The notes under the pieces are model-generated. The model worked only from the letters and a program-made list of their open reading frames with translations, ran no database searches and had not been told where the DNA came from. Of a DNA stretch of 64,000 nucleotides, positions 15,613 to 24,969 are shown piece by piece. Each line of letters opens with the position of its first letter. Within the stretch, counting starts at the first letter, position 1. Position numbers and translations under genes: made by a program. This DNA comes from Winogradskyella ursingii (GTDB taxonomy: Bacteria; Bacteroidota; Bacteroidia; Flavobacteriales; Flavobacteriaceae). Location: positions 310,001-374,000 of the forward strand of contig NZ_JABFDH010000002.1 in assembly GCF_013403975.1 (NCBI RefSeq), given 5' to 3'.

Positions 15613-16869
15613 TTACATTTCTAATGCTCTCTTTACATCATTATCCATCAGTAATTCCGTTGGATTTTCCAATGCTTCTTTAACGGCCACTAAGAAACCG
15701 ACAGATTCTTTACCATCAATAATTCTGTGATCGTAAGACAATGCAACATACATGATTGGTCTAATTTCTACATGGCCATCTATTGCTACAGGTCTTTCTA
15801 CTATATTATGCATGCCTAAAATTCCACTTTGAGGTGGGTTGATAATAGGTGTAGACAGCATACTTCCAAACACACCACCATTTGAGATGGTGAATGTACC
15901 ACCTGTCATTTCATCTACCGTAATTTTACCATCTCTAGCTTTTAAGGCAAGACGTTTTACTTCAGATTCAACACCTCTAAAAGATAGGTTTTCGGCATTT
16001 CTAATTACCGGTACCATTAGACCTTTTGGCCCTGAAACCGCAATACTAATATCTACAAAATCATAAGTAATCATTTCCTTACCATCAATCATAGAATTGA
16101 CCGCAGGATATTGTTTTAATGCTCTCACAACTGCCAATGTAAAGAAACTCATAAATCCTAGGCTTACACCATGTTTTGACTTAAAGTCTTCTTTGTATTG
16201 TTTACGTAATTCAAAAATAGGTGACATATCTACTTCATTAAAAGTAGTTAACATGGCCGTTGTATTCTTTGCTTCCACCAAACGCTCTGCTACTTTACGA
16301 CGTAACATGGACATTTTGCTTCGTGATGTACCTCTATTGCCACCAGTTGGTGTACCCATGGATGGAACAGCATTTACAGCATCATTTTTTGTAATTCTAC
16401 CGTCTTTACCACTTCCCGGGACATCTTTAGCATCCACCCCTTTTTCAGCAAGTACTTTTTTAGCGGCAGGGCTTGCTATGCCAGATGCCTTTTTACCATC
16501 AGCAGGGTTAGGTGCTTTTGCACCCGTATCTTTGGTCTCGTTTTGTTCTTCTCTTAGTTCTTTCTCGACATTTTTTTCATTGCTGCCTTCATCACCACCA
16601 TCATAGGTTGTGGTTGCATCTGCATCTGGCTCTGCACTTGTATCTATTAAACATACTACCGCTCCAACAGCAACTGCATCACCTTCTTCAGCTTTAAGCG
16701 TTATTGTTCCGCTCGCCTCTGCTGGTAATTCTAAAGTTGCCTTGTCGCTATCAACTTCGGCTATCGCCTGGTCCTTTTCTACGTAATCTCCATCTTGCAC
16801 TAACCACTCGGCAATTTCTACTTCTGTAATAGACTCGCCTGGCGAAGGTACTTTCATTTCTAAAATCAT
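15613..16869 (-). CDS. odhB: 2-oxoglutarate dehydrogenase E2 (dihydrolipoamide succinyltransferase)
   Basis: The E2 component transfers the succinyl group to CoA in the TCA cycle. The 418-residue protein has an N-terminal lipoyl domain with Lys43 in Asp-Ser-Asp-Lys-Ala. An acidic linker and a peripheral subunit-binding domain (about 130-170, Ala-Ser-Pro-Ala-Ala-Lys-Lys) follow, then the acyltransferase core with Ser-Tyr-Asp-His-Arg-Ile-Ile-Asp-Gly near residue 390 carrying the catalytic His and Asp. Only one lipoyl domain is present. It follows odhA by 35 bases on the same strand. Confidence 0.96.
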   Translation of the reverse strand: MILEMKVPSPGESITEVEIAEWLVQDGDYVEKDQAIAEVDSDKATLELPAEASGTITLKAEEGDAVAVGAVVCLIDTSAEPDADATTTYDGGDEGSNEKNVEKELREEQNETKDTGAKAPNPADGKKASGIASPAAKKVLAEKGVDAKDVPGSGKDGRITKNDAVNAVPSMGTPTGGNRGTSRSKMSMLRRKVAERLVEAKNTTAMLTTFNEVDMSPIFELRKQYKEDFKSKHGVSLGFMSFFTLAVVRALKQYPAVNSMIDGKEMITYDFVDISIAVSGPKGLMVPVIRNAENLSFRGVESEVKRLALKARDGKITVDEMTGGTFTISNGGVFGSMLSTPIINPPQSGILGMHNIVERPVAIDGHVEIRPIMYVALSYDHRIIDGKESVGFLVAVKEALENPTELLMDNDVKRALEM

Positions 16870-16904
16870 GCTTTATCGTTTTAGTAAGCTATAATTTAAC
16901 TTTG

Positions 16905-19673
16905 TTAGTTTATATATTTTCTCTTGTTGTCTTTGTTCTTATCAAAGACATAATCAATGACTTGATTGTGACGTATTTTTGAGCGCATAGAACTACCTGC
17001 AGCAGGTGCACCGTACGGCCTTCTACTTGCAAATCTAAAATCTTTGGATTCTTCAAAATTCATTAGAATATGACTGTAAGCTCCCATATTTCTAGGTTCT
17101 TCTTGTGCCCAAACGATGTCATCTGCGTTTTTATATTTTTTAATTATTTTTCGCATATCATCTACAGGTAAAGGGAACAGTTGCTCTATTCTTACAAAAG
17201 CTATATCGTCCCGTTCCAATTCTTCTCTTTTCTCAAGCAAATCATAATAGAATTTACCTGTGAGAAATACTAATGTCTTTACCTTATCTGCATTTACGGC
17301 TTTATCATCAATCACCATTTGGAAACTTCCAGTGGCAAATTCATCCACGGTTGAAACCACCTTTGGATGACGCAACAAACTCTTAGGCGTAAAAACAATC
17401 AATGGTTTTCTGTAATCGGCTTTCATCTGTCGTCGTAACAAATGAAACATATTTGCAGGTGTGGTACAATCTGCTACAAACATATTGTCCTTTGCACACA
17501 ATTGTAAATAACGCTCCATACGTGCCGAAGAATGTTCTGCTCCTTGACCTTCATAACCATGAGGTAATAACATTACTAGGCCATTTTGAAGCTTCCACTT
17601 ATCCTCTGCCGCAGAAATATATTGGTCCAACATAATTTGGGCGCCATTGCTAAAATCTCCAAACTGTGCTTCCCAAATCGTTAACGTTATCGGACTAGCC
17701 ATAGCGTAACCGTAATCAAACCCAACTACTCCATATTCTGACAAGAGTGAATTATAAATAAAGAAACGCCCTTGCTTGTCGGCCATCTGATTATGAAGAA
17801 TAATTTCTTCCTCACTATCCTCTACTTTTACCACAGCATGACGGTGTGAAAACGTACCGCGCTCAACATCCTGTCCAGAAAGTCGAACATCATTACCTTC
17901 TAATAAAATACTACCGTAAGCCAAATGTTCTGCCATTGCCCAATCCAAACGGTCTTCGTCGAACATGTCTTGTCTGGACTCAATAAGACGTTGAATTTTC
18001 CTAATGAATTTTTTGTCTTCCGGTAAATTGGAAATTGCTTTCGTGATTTTTTCAAGCTTGTCCTTAGGATAAGTTGTATCTACAGGTTCCATCATTTTAT
18101 CCTCTTCTGCCGTGTTGAAATCAGTCCATTCATTTTGCATGAAAGGGGTGATTTCAGTTTTTTCAACCTTACGCGAATCTTCGAGAATTTCTTCAAGCTT
18201 ATCCTTATATTCTTTTTCAATTTTCTTTACAAAGCCTTTGTCGATGACATTTTCCTTCAACAAACGTTCAGCATAAATATCTCTTGGATTACTATGTTTT
18301 GCTATTGCTTTATATAATAATGGTTGAGTGAATTTTGGTTCATCACCTTCATTATGACCATATTTTCTGTAGCCGAGCATGTCTATAAATACATCGCGCT
18401 TAAATTTCATTCTAAAGTCTAAAGCAAACAAAGTGGCATGCACAACTGCTTCTGCATCATCTGCATTAACGTGCAATACTGGTGATAGTGTTACTTTACC
18501 AACATCCGTACAATAAGTACTGGAACGTGCATCTAAATAATTGGTGGTAAAACCGATTTGGTTGTTGACCACTATATGAATAGTTCCATTGGTTTTGTAG
18601 CCGTCCAATTTCGCCATCTGGATGACTTCATAAACTACGCCTTGCCCAGCAATTGCAGCATCTCCATGCACAATAATTGGCAACACCTGTGATGGATTAT
18701 CGGGATATTTGTCATCTTGTTTAGCTCTAACAATACCTTGTACCACAGGACCAACCGTTTCTAAATGCGAAGGGTTTGGTGCAATATTTAAATTTATTTT
18801 TTTACCAGTATCTGTAACACGGTCACTCGTCCAGCCTAAATGGTATTTAACATCACCATCAAAAACTTCCTGTTCGTAATCCTTACCATCAAATTCACTA
18901 AAAATGTCTTTGGCAGACTTACCAAAAATATTGGTCAAAGTACTAAGTCTACCACGGTGTGCCATACCCATTACAAATTCCTTAACGTCATATTCCGAGG
19001 CTTTTTCTATCAATGCATCCAATGCTGGAATCAAGGCTTCACCACCTTCTAAAGAAAAACGTTTTTGACCTACATATTTAGTGTGTAAAAAGTTTTCGAA
19101 TGATACAGCTTCGTTAAGTTTTCTTAGGATTTTCTTCTTTTCGTCTTCTGAAAATTTAGGATGATTGTCATTAATATTAAGCTTATACTGAATCCATTCT
19201 ATTTCTTCAGGCTTTCTTATGTACATATATTCAACACCAATAGAATCGCAATAAATACTTTCTAAATGATCAACAATGTTTTGTAAAGTCGTTGTTCCAA
19301 GTCCTAAAGTTTCACCAGCTGAAAATTGTGTTTGTAAATCATCTTTTGACAATCCAAAATTTTCTATTTCTAATGTTGGAGCATACTTTCGTCTCGCCCT
19401 AACTGGATTGGTTTTAGTAAATAAATGACCTCTACTCCTGTAGCCATTAATGAGCTTTACCACTTGAAACTCTTTCTGGACATGTTCTGGCATCTGGGTA
19501 GAAACACCTTCAACCACTTCTCCATTCATTCCGTAAGTTTCCGAGCCAAAATCGTAACCTTGAAAAAAGGCGCGCCAACTTGGCTCTACTGAATCTGGAT
19601 TTTTTTGGTATTGTTCGTATAAATCAGCAAAGTATGCTGTATGAGCTGCGTTGAGAAAGGAATATTTATCCAT
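16905..19673 (-). CDS. sucA: 2-oxoglutarate dehydrogenase E1
   Basis: This thiamine-diphosphate enzyme decarboxylates 2-oxoglutarate and passes the succinyl group to the E2 lipoyl arm. At 922 residues it matches bacterial SucA/OdhA. The short N-terminal helix with Pro-Ser-Trp-Arg-Ala-Phe-Phe binds E2. The core contains Gly-Met-Ala-His-Arg-Gly-Arg-Leu (substrate-binding His) and Val-His-Gly-Asp-Ala-Ala-Ile-Ala-Gly-Gln-Gly (the ThDP Gly-Asp motif). The C-terminal part has Leu-Leu-Pro-His-Gly-Tyr-Glu-Gly-Gln-Gly. It is transcribed with odhB. The E3 subunit is not in the window. Confidence 0.97.
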   Translation of the reverse strand: MDKYSFLNAAHTAYFADLYEQYQKNPDSVEPSWRAFFQGYDFGSETYGMNGEVVEGVSTQMPEHVQKEFQVVKLINGYRSRGHLFTKTNPVRARRKYAPTLEIENFGLSKDDLQTQFSAGETLGLGTTTLQNIVDHLESIYCDSIGVEYMYIRKPEEIEWIQYKLNINDNHPKFSEDEKKKILRKLNEAVSFENFLHTKYVGQKRFSLEGGEALIPALDALIEKASEYDVKEFVMGMAHRGRLSTLTNIFGKSAKDIFSEFDGKDYEQEVFDGDVKYHLGWTSDRVTDTGKKINLNIAPNPSHLETVGPVVQGIVRAKQDDKYPDNPSQVLPIIVHGDAAIAGQGVVYEVIQMAKLDGYKTNGTIHIVVNNQIGFTTNYLDARSSTYCTDVGKVTLSPVLHVNADDAEAVVHATLFALDFRMKFKRDVFIDMLGYRKYGHNEGDEPKFTQPLLYKAIAKHSNPRDIYAERLLKENVIDKGFVKKIEKEYKDKLEEILEDSRKVEKTEITPFMQNEWTDFNTAEEDKMMEPVDTTYPKDKLEKITKAISNLPEDKKFIRKIQRLIESRQDMFDEDRLDWAMAEHLAYGSILLEGNDVRLSGQDVERGTFSHRHAVVKVEDSEEEIILHNQMADKQGRFFIYNSLLSEYGVVGFDYGYAMASPITLTIWEAQFGDFSNGAQIMLDQYISAAEDKWKLQNGLVMLLPHGYEGQGAEHSSARMERYLQLCAKDNMFVADCTTPANMFHLLRRQMKADYRKPLIVFTPKSLLRHPKVVSTVDEFATGSFQMVIDDKAVNADKVKTLVFLTGKFYYDLLEKREELERDDIAFVRIEQLFPLPVDDMRKIIKKYKNADDIVWAQEEPRNMGAYSHILMNFEESKDFRFASRRPYGAPAAGSSMRSKIRHNQVIDYVFDKNKDNKRKYIN

Positions 19674-19787
19674 TATTATTTATGAGACGTTGTCGTTTCA
19701 ACAAATTTTATTCAAAAATACAACTTTTGTTAAATATAGTTTAGCTTTTATTATATTTATAACAATTAGAATAACACAATTGAAAAC

Positions 19788-20333
19788 ATGATAAAATCTA
19801 GCTCTCACTTTTATAAAAAAATAGCTATAACGTTAATAATGGTCGGTTTTTTTACGGCTTTTTCATTTTCCCAAAATAACAATTTTGAGCAGAACGATTT
19901 TTGGGATAACGTACAGTTTGGTGGTGGTATAGGTTTAAATTTTGGAGATGGTTTTTTTAGCGGAACTTTAGCACCAAATGCCATTTATCGATTTAATCCA
20001 TATGTAGCAACTGGTATTGGTTTAAATTTTACATATAGCTCACAAAGAGATGTCTTTAACTCCACTGTTTTCGGCGGTAGCGTGCTTGGCTTATTTAATC
20101 CTATTAGGGAAATTCAGCTTTCAACCGAATTTGAACAATTGCACGTCAGTAGAAATTTTGACGAACAGTTTGCGACAAATTTAGATGATAATTATTGGTA
20201 TCCCGCCATCTTTTTGGGTGTTGGTTATACCAGTAGAAATGTGACTGTTGGTATTAGATATGATATTTTGTACGATGAGGATAGAAGTATTTATACCGAT
20301 CCTTGGATGCCGTTTGTACGGTTTTATTTCTAA
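19788..20333 (+). CDS. secreted outer-membrane beta-barrel protein, hypothetical
   Basis: A 181-residue protein with a signal peptide ending near Phe-Ser-Phe-Ser-Gln (about residue 29), followed by alternating Gly/aromatic strands and a C-terminal Phe-Val-Arg-Phe-Tyr-Phe, a typical end for an outer-membrane barrel. The size suggests an eight-stranded barrel. It is divergent from sucA. No specific function can be read. It is convergent with the small gene at 20339. Confidence 0.75.
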   Translation: MIKSSSHFYKKIAITLIMVGFFTAFSFSQNNNFEQNDFWDNVQFGGGIGLNFGDGFFSGTLAPNAIYRFNPYVATGIGLNFTYSSQRDVFNSTVFGGSVLGLFNPIREIQLSTEFEQLHVSRNFDEQFATNLDDNYWYPAIFLGVGYTSRNVTVGIRYDILYDEDRSIYTDPWMPFVRFYF

Positions 20334-20338
20334 ACAAA

Positions 20339-20695
20339 TTAAGAGAAACTATTTTTTTCTTTATACCAAACCTTCTGCCATTCTCTTTGTAAAATTAAAA
20401 AGGTAACATCTTCTGATAATTTCAAAGCATCCGAACCATCCAATGCTTTTATTTTCAATTCAGAAACATCAACAATATAAAGAAGGTTTAGATAATCCGC
20501 AAATTTTGACTGTATGAGCTGATAAATGGTTTCATGCAATACTAACTTAAGACTGGTAGGCAATGTTTCTTCATCAAATTCTAAATCAATATTTGCGTAA
20601 AGGAGGTCTTTGTTAAGTTGTTTTATGAGTTTTTTATAAAGGTTTAGATCATTGGCTTTCTCAATCAAAGACTCAAATGTGGATGGTAATTTCAT
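20339..20695 (-). CDS. hypothetical protein coupled to polyprenyl synthase
   Basis: A 118-residue, probably cytoplasmic protein with alpha-helical character and no signal or membrane segment. Its ATG overlaps the stop of the upstream polyprenyl synthase in TAATG, a classic translational-coupling arrangement. I do not recognise a domain. The tight coupling suggests a role linked to isoprenoid synthesis or simply shared expression. Confidence 0.75.
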   Translation of the reverse strand: MKLPSTFESLIEKANDLNLYKKLIKQLNKDLLYANIDLEFDEETLPTSLKLVLHETIYQLIQSKFADYLNLLYIVDVSELKIKALDGSDALKLSEDVTFLILQREWQKVWYKEKNSFS

Positions 20696-21669
20696 TACAC
20701 GCGTCGGTTCATTAACTGTTCACCAAATTCCTTTAAAATTGTCTTCTTTTCATCAGTAATATTTAGTTGTTCCAATAATTTAAACGCTTCATTCGTATAG
20801 TCTCTTACAGCTCTTAATGTGGCTTCACTCGCACCAGTACTATCAAAAAGTACCTTAATTTCAGAAACCTTATTTTCATTGGACATCTTTGAATCATTCA
20901 TTTTTTTAAACAATTCTTTTTTATCATTTTCAGAACCCAACTCCGCTGTTTTAAGATAGAGATAGGTTTTCTTGTTTTCTAGAATATCACCTCCTGTCTG
21001 CTTCCCAAATGTTTCAGGATTACCAAAAGCATCTAAATAATCGTCTTGCAACTGAAATGCTATACCCAAATTCAGGCCAAAATCGTAAATGGCATTTTGA
21101 TTCTCAACTGAAGTTTTAGCAATTATAGCACCCATTTTCATGGCGGCACCAACTAAAACCGCTGTTTTGTATTCAATCATTTTAAGATATTGGGCCATGG
21201 TAACATCATCCCTCGTTTCAAAATCAATATCATACTGTTGCCCCTCACAAACTTCCAAAGCTGTTTTACTGAATAATTTTGCTAATTGCTGAAACGTTTG
21301 TGGCTCATAATTTTCAAACAATTGATAGGCCAAAATAAGCATTGCATCGCCTGAGAGAATACCTGTGTTGGTATCCCATTTTTCGTGTACTGTCTTCTGT
21401 CCGCGTCGCAACGGTGCAGCATCCATTATATCGTCGTGCACCAATGAGAAATTATGAAACACTTCAACAGCTAAAGCAGCATTAAACGCTTTACTGTAGT
21501 CTGAACTAAAAACATCTGCCGTCATTAACGTCAAAACTGGTCTCAAACGTTTGCCACCGAGTCGTAAAATATAATTTATTGGATGATAAAGATTTTGAGG
21601 TTCTCTATCTACGGTAAAATCCTCTAAATATTTCATAAAGGATTCTTGATACTTTTCAATTGCCTGCAT
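20695..21669 (-). CDS. polyprenyl (geranylgeranyl/farnesyl-type) diphosphate synthase
   Basis: I use ATG 21669 (Met-Gln-Ala-Ile-Glu), giving 324 residues; a longer frame would add 12 unlikely residues. The first Asp-rich motif is His-Asp-Asp-Ile-Met-Asp with Arg-Arg-Gly after it, and the second is Gln-Asp-Asp-Tyr-Leu-Asp-Ala-Phe. Both bind the Mg-diphosphate of the allylic substrate. The enzyme condenses isopentenyl diphosphate with an allylic partner. The chain length cannot be read reliably. It is divergent from the tetR gene and coupled by TAATG to a small downstream gene. It sits in the same genome as dxs (38271), the first enzyme of the precursor pathway. Confidence 0.92.
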   Translation of the reverse strand: MQAIEKYQESFMKYLEDFTVDREPQNLYHPINYILRLGGKRLRPVLTLMTADVFSSDYSKAFNAALAVEVFHNFSLVHDDIMDAAPLRRGQKTVHEKWDTNTGILSGDAMLILAYQLFENYEPQTFQQLAKLFSKTALEVCEGQQYDIDFETRDDVTMAQYLKMIEYKTAVLVGAAMKMGAIIAKTSVENQNAIYDFGLNLGIAFQLQDDYLDAFGNPETFGKQTGGDILENKKTYLYLKTAELGSENDKKELFKKMNDSKMSNENKVSEIKVLFDSTGASEATLRAVRDYTNEAFKLLEQLNITDEKKTILKEFGEQLMNRRV

Positions 21670-21757
21670 TGGACAAAAATAATTTAATTGTTTTAAAAAA
21701 AACATTACAAACGAGATGAACCAATGTTAAATAATCTATAAAACTTAGGAAACTTTT

Positions 21758-21788
21758 TTTGTTTTTAAAGTTTCCCACCTTACATTTG
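21758..21788 (+). promoter_or_regulatory. consensus Bacteroidetes promoter for the TetR-RND operon
   Basis: TTTG (21758-21761), 19 bases, then TACATTTG (21781-21788) matches the Bacteroidetes consensus well. Transcription should begin near 21794, only a few bases before ATG 21798, so the tetR mRNA would be nearly leaderless. This also supports 21798 as the start codon. Confidence 0.75.
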
Positions 21789-21797
21789 CACCCTGTT

Positions 21798-22403
21798 ATG
21801 AGAGAAAAAATAATACATAAATCGGCTGACCTTTTTATCAACCTTGGTTTTAAAAGTGTGACCATGGACGATATAGCTAAAGAAATGGGTATATCAAAAA
21901 AAACTATTTATGTTCATTTCCCTAACAAAACTAAGCTTGTTGAAGCAACTACATTGCACATGTTCGAGACCATATCTTATGGCATTGATTGTATTTGTGC
22001 ATTAGAAAAAAATCCCATTGAAGAAATTTTTGATATAAAACAATTTGTGATGGAACACTTAAAGAACGAAAAATCATCACCACAATACCAGCTTCAAAAA
22101 TATTATCCTAAAATTTTTACGAGTTTAAAGTCCAAACAATTTGAGGTGATGCAAGGTTGCGTTACGGAAAATCTAAAAAGAGGATTGAGTCAAGGTTTGT
22201 ATAGAGATAATATCGATGTTGATTTTATTTCGAGGATATACTTTAACGGTATGGTCAACCTAAAAGATCAGGATCTGTTCCCTCTTAAAAAATTTTCTAT
22301 GAATACTTTAATGGAATATTATTTAGAATACCATTTAAGAGGTATCTGTACCCCGAAAGGGCTTGAAACATTAATCAGATTATTAAAAACCAATCAAAAC
22401 TAA
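21798..22403 (+). CDS. TetR/AcrR-family transcriptional regulator
   Basis: From ATG 21798 the protein has 201 residues. The N-terminal helix-turn-helix (about 5-50) contains Met-Asp-Asp-Ile-Ala-Lys-Glu-Met-Gly-Ile-Ser-Lys-Lys-Thr-Ile-Tyr-Val-His-Phe, the TetR signature. The C-terminal part is the ligand-binding and dimerisation domain. It is the first gene of an operon with a TolC-type channel (8-base gap), an adaptor and an RND pump, and so is the probable local repressor. Ligand unknown. Confidence 0.92.
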   Translation: MREKIIHKSADLFINLGFKSVTMDDIAKEMGISKKTIYVHFPNKTKLVEATTLHMFETISYGIDCICALEKNPIEEIFDIKQFVMEHLKNEKSSPQYQLQKYYPKIFTSLKSKQFEVMQGCVTENLKRGLSQGLYRDNIDVDFISRIYFNGMVNLKDQDLFPLKKFSMNTLMEYYLEYHLRGICTPKGLETLIRLLKTNQN

Positions 22404-22410
22404 ACATATA

Positions 22411-23760
22411 ATGAGACAATCACTCATATTAATCACAAGTTTAATCATTGCTTCTCTAGGTTTTTCGCAAGAGAACATACCAAATAGATATAGTTTGCAG
22501 GAAGCAATAGATTTTGCTCTTAAGAACAATCGTACTGTCATCAACGCAGCACGTGATATAGAAGCTGCTAAAAAGCAAAAGTGGGAAACTACCGCTAGTG
22601 GATTACCACAACTAAGTGCCTCAGTAGATTATCAAAACTTTTTGAAACAACAAGTACAGGTAATTCCTGCTCAATTTTTTGGGGGCGAACCAGGTGAATT
22701 TCAAGAGGTAGTCTTTGGCACTAAACAAAGTGTCAATGCCTTCGCTACTTTAAACCAAAAAGTTTTTGATGGCTCTTATATAGTGGGTCTTCAGTCCGCC
22801 AAAGTATTTCTAGAAATTTCAAAGAATGCTAAAATCAAAACCGATCTGGAAATCAGAAAAGCGGTTATCGATGCTTACGGAAACGTATTATTGGCAGAAG
22901 AAAGCATTGAGATTTTAAATAGAAATATCGAAGTTTTAGAAAAAAACCTTTTTGAAACTTACAAAATCTACGAAAATGGCCTTGGAGAAGAAGAAAGCGT
23001 AGAGCAATTGCAAATCACATTGTCTGGTGTAAAAAGTAATTTGAATAATACCGAAAGATTAAAAACCTTGGCATACCAAATGCTAAATATCACCTTAGGA
23101 TTAGACGTATATAATAAATTGGTATTAACCGATAATCTTGAAACATTAACTAGAGAACACATTGCACTATCGTTATTAAGTGTAGAAAACAACCCAGAAA
23201 ACACTATTGATTATCGTATCGCTGCAAATGATACCAAGGCAAAAGAATTAATGGTTAAACTAGAAAAAAGTAAAGCATTACCAACGCTCAATGCTTTTTT
23301 AAACGGAGGCTATTCTGCCTTTGAAGATGAGTTTTCTTTTTTTGACAAAGATCAAGAATGGTTTGGCTCATCTCTCTTTGGACTTAATCTCAGTATTCCT
23401 ATTTTCAGTTCAGGTATGCGGAGTGCAGCCACTCAACGTGCAGAAATTAACCTTGAAAAAGCCCAAACCGAACTTACAGAAACAGAGCAGCGTATAAAAC
23501 TTCAAATCGCCTCCGCAAAAAGTAATTATCAATTCGCAGTTGAAGATTATGTGAATAAGACGGAAAATCTTGAATTGGCTGAGCGCATTGAAAACAAAAA
23601 CCAAACCAAATTCTTTGAAGGAATAGGCTCAAGTTTTGAACTCAGGCAAGCACAAACCCAACTATATACAGCACAACAAGAATTGCTTCAATCGATGCTA
23701 GATGTTATCAACTCTAAAGCCGAACTTGAAACCGTACTAAACACACCAATCAATAATTAA
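22411..23760 (+). CDS. TolC-family outer-membrane efflux channel
   Basis: A 449-residue protein with a signal peptide ending near Leu-Gly-Phe-Ser-Gln and the repeated long alpha-helices of the TolC/OEP family. Examples are Leu-Gln-Glu-Ala-Ile-Asp-Phe-Ala-Leu-Lys-Asn-Asn at the start of the first repeat, and Glu-Leu-Arg-Gln-Ala-Gln-Thr-Gln near residue 410. It should form the trimeric outer-membrane exit of the pump encoded by the next two genes (gap of 15 bases to the adaptor). Confidence 0.93.
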   Translation: MRQSLILITSLIIASLGFSQENIPNRYSLQEAIDFALKNNRTVINAARDIEAAKKQKWETTASGLPQLSASVDYQNFLKQQVQVIPAQFFGGEPGEFQEVVFGTKQSVNAFATLNQKVFDGSYIVGLQSAKVFLEISKNAKIKTDLEIRKAVIDAYGNVLLAEESIEILNRNIEVLEKNLFETYKIYENGLGEEESVEQLQITLSGVKSNLNNTERLKTLAYQMLNITLGLDVYNKLVLTDNLETLTREHIALSLLSVENNPENTIDYRIAANDTKAKELMVKLEKSKALPTLNAFLNGGYSAFEDEFSFFDKDQEWFGSSLFGLNLSIPIFSSGMRSAATQRAEINLEKAQTELTETEQRIKLQIASAKSNYQFAVEDYVNKTENLELAERIENKNQTKFFEGIGSSFELRQAQTQLYTAQQELLQSMLDVINSKAELETVLNTPINN

Positions 23761-23775
23761 TAAAATTCAACCAAA

Positions 23776-24969
23776 ATGAAATACATATATCAACTCACAA
23801 TCATTGCTTTAATTTTTACTTCATGTTCTGGCGATAAAAAGAATTCAGTAGAAGGTGTTCTTGAAAATGGCGATTTAAAAACCATGAGAGAAAAACGAGG
23901 TGAACTTGTTAACGAGCAACAAGCTCTAAATGATCAAATAAAGCTTTTGGATGCTAAAATAAAAACAATGGATACCACTAAAAATGTGCCATTGATTACA
24001 ACATTTAAAGCCAATTCAGAAGTGTTTAATCATGTTTTAGAACTTCAAGGAAACGTGACCACAAAAAACCTTCTAACCATTACTCCAGAGTTTAATGGTA
24101 TCCTAACTAATGTCTACGTGAAAGAAGGTCAGAAAGTTAGAAAAGGCCAGCTACTAGCTAAAATTGATGATGGTGGGTTGAGCCAACAAGTAGCTCAATT
24201 GCAAATTCAAGCCGACTTGGCAAAGACTACATTTGAGCGACAAAAACGTCTTTGGGATCAAAATATCGGAAGTGAAATTCAGTATTTACAAGCTAAATCC
24301 ACTTACGAATCGCAACAAGAAGCCGTTAACCAACTAAATAGACAAATAGCAAAAACAACTGTCAGAGCACCGTTTTCTGGAACCATCGATGATGTAATTA
24401 CGGAGCAAGGAAGTGTAGTTGCAGCAGGACAAACACCGTTAATGCGTATTGTAAATTTAGATGACATGTACATCGAAACCGAAGTACCAGAGCGCTACGT
24501 TGCCAATGTTACAGTAGGAAAAAGTGTAAAAGTAGATTTACCAGTTTTGGGCAAAACAATAGACACAAAAGTACGTCAAGCTAGTAATTTTATTAATCCA
24601 GCCAACCGAACATTCAAAGTTGAAATTGCAATCCCAAATGAGAACAAGTCTATAAAACCAAATCTTACGGCACGATTAAAGATTAATGATTACACTAATG
24701 AAAATGCACTTTTAATACCGCAAAGTGTGATTTCAGAAAATGCAGAAGGAGAACAATATGTGTATGTAGTAAGTGATAAAGGTGCGGATGGTATTGGTAA
24801 GGCAAAACGTGTAATTGTAGAAACTGGTCGCCAACAAGGCGATGTCATTGAAGTTTTAAACGGACTCGAAGCTGGTGCAGAAATTATTAAAGAAGGTGCG
24901 CGAAGTGTGCGTGATGGGCAGTCTGTTGAAGTGATTAATTATAAAGTAGATGGTAATGAAAACGAATAA
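23776..24969 (+). CDS. RND efflux periplasmic adaptor (lipoprotein)
   Basis: A 397-residue membrane-fusion protein. A signal peptide with a lipobox Phe-Thr-Ser-Cys (Cys about residue 17) is followed by a coiled-coil stretch (about 30-70). A biotinyl-lipoyl-like domain with Val-Tyr-Val-Lys-Glu-Gly-Gln-Lys-Val-Arg-Lys-Gly follows, then an alpha-hairpin (about 130-185), then the beta-barrel and membrane-proximal domains. It bridges the pump and the TolC-like channel. Its last 20 bases overlap the start of the pump gene. Confidence 0.93.
   Translation: MKYIYQLTIIALIFTSCSGDKKNSVEGVLENGDLKTMREKRGELVNEQQALNDQIKLLDAKIKTMDTTKNVPLITTFKANSEVFNHVLELQGNVTTKNLLTITPEFNGILTNVYVKEGQKVRKGQLLAKIDDGGLSQQVAQLQIQADLAKTTFERQKRLWDQNIGSEIQYLQAKSTYESQQEAVNQLNRQIAKTTVRAPFSGTIDDVITEQGSVVAAGQTPLMRIVNLDDMYIETEVPERYVANVTVGKSVKVDLPVLGKTIDTKVRQASNFINPANRTFKVEIAIPNENKSIKPNLTARLKINDYTNENALLIPQSVISENAEGEQYVYVVSDKGADGIGKAKRVIVETGRQQGDVIEVLNGLEAGAEIIKEGARSVRDGQSVEVINYKVDGNENE

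Noticed and set aside
16097..16606. 169-codon plus-strand frame inside odhB
   Set aside because: It is antisense to a conserved E2 gene whose domains are intact. The Ser/Leu-rich product is typical of a shadow frame over an Ala/Glu/Asp-rich linker.
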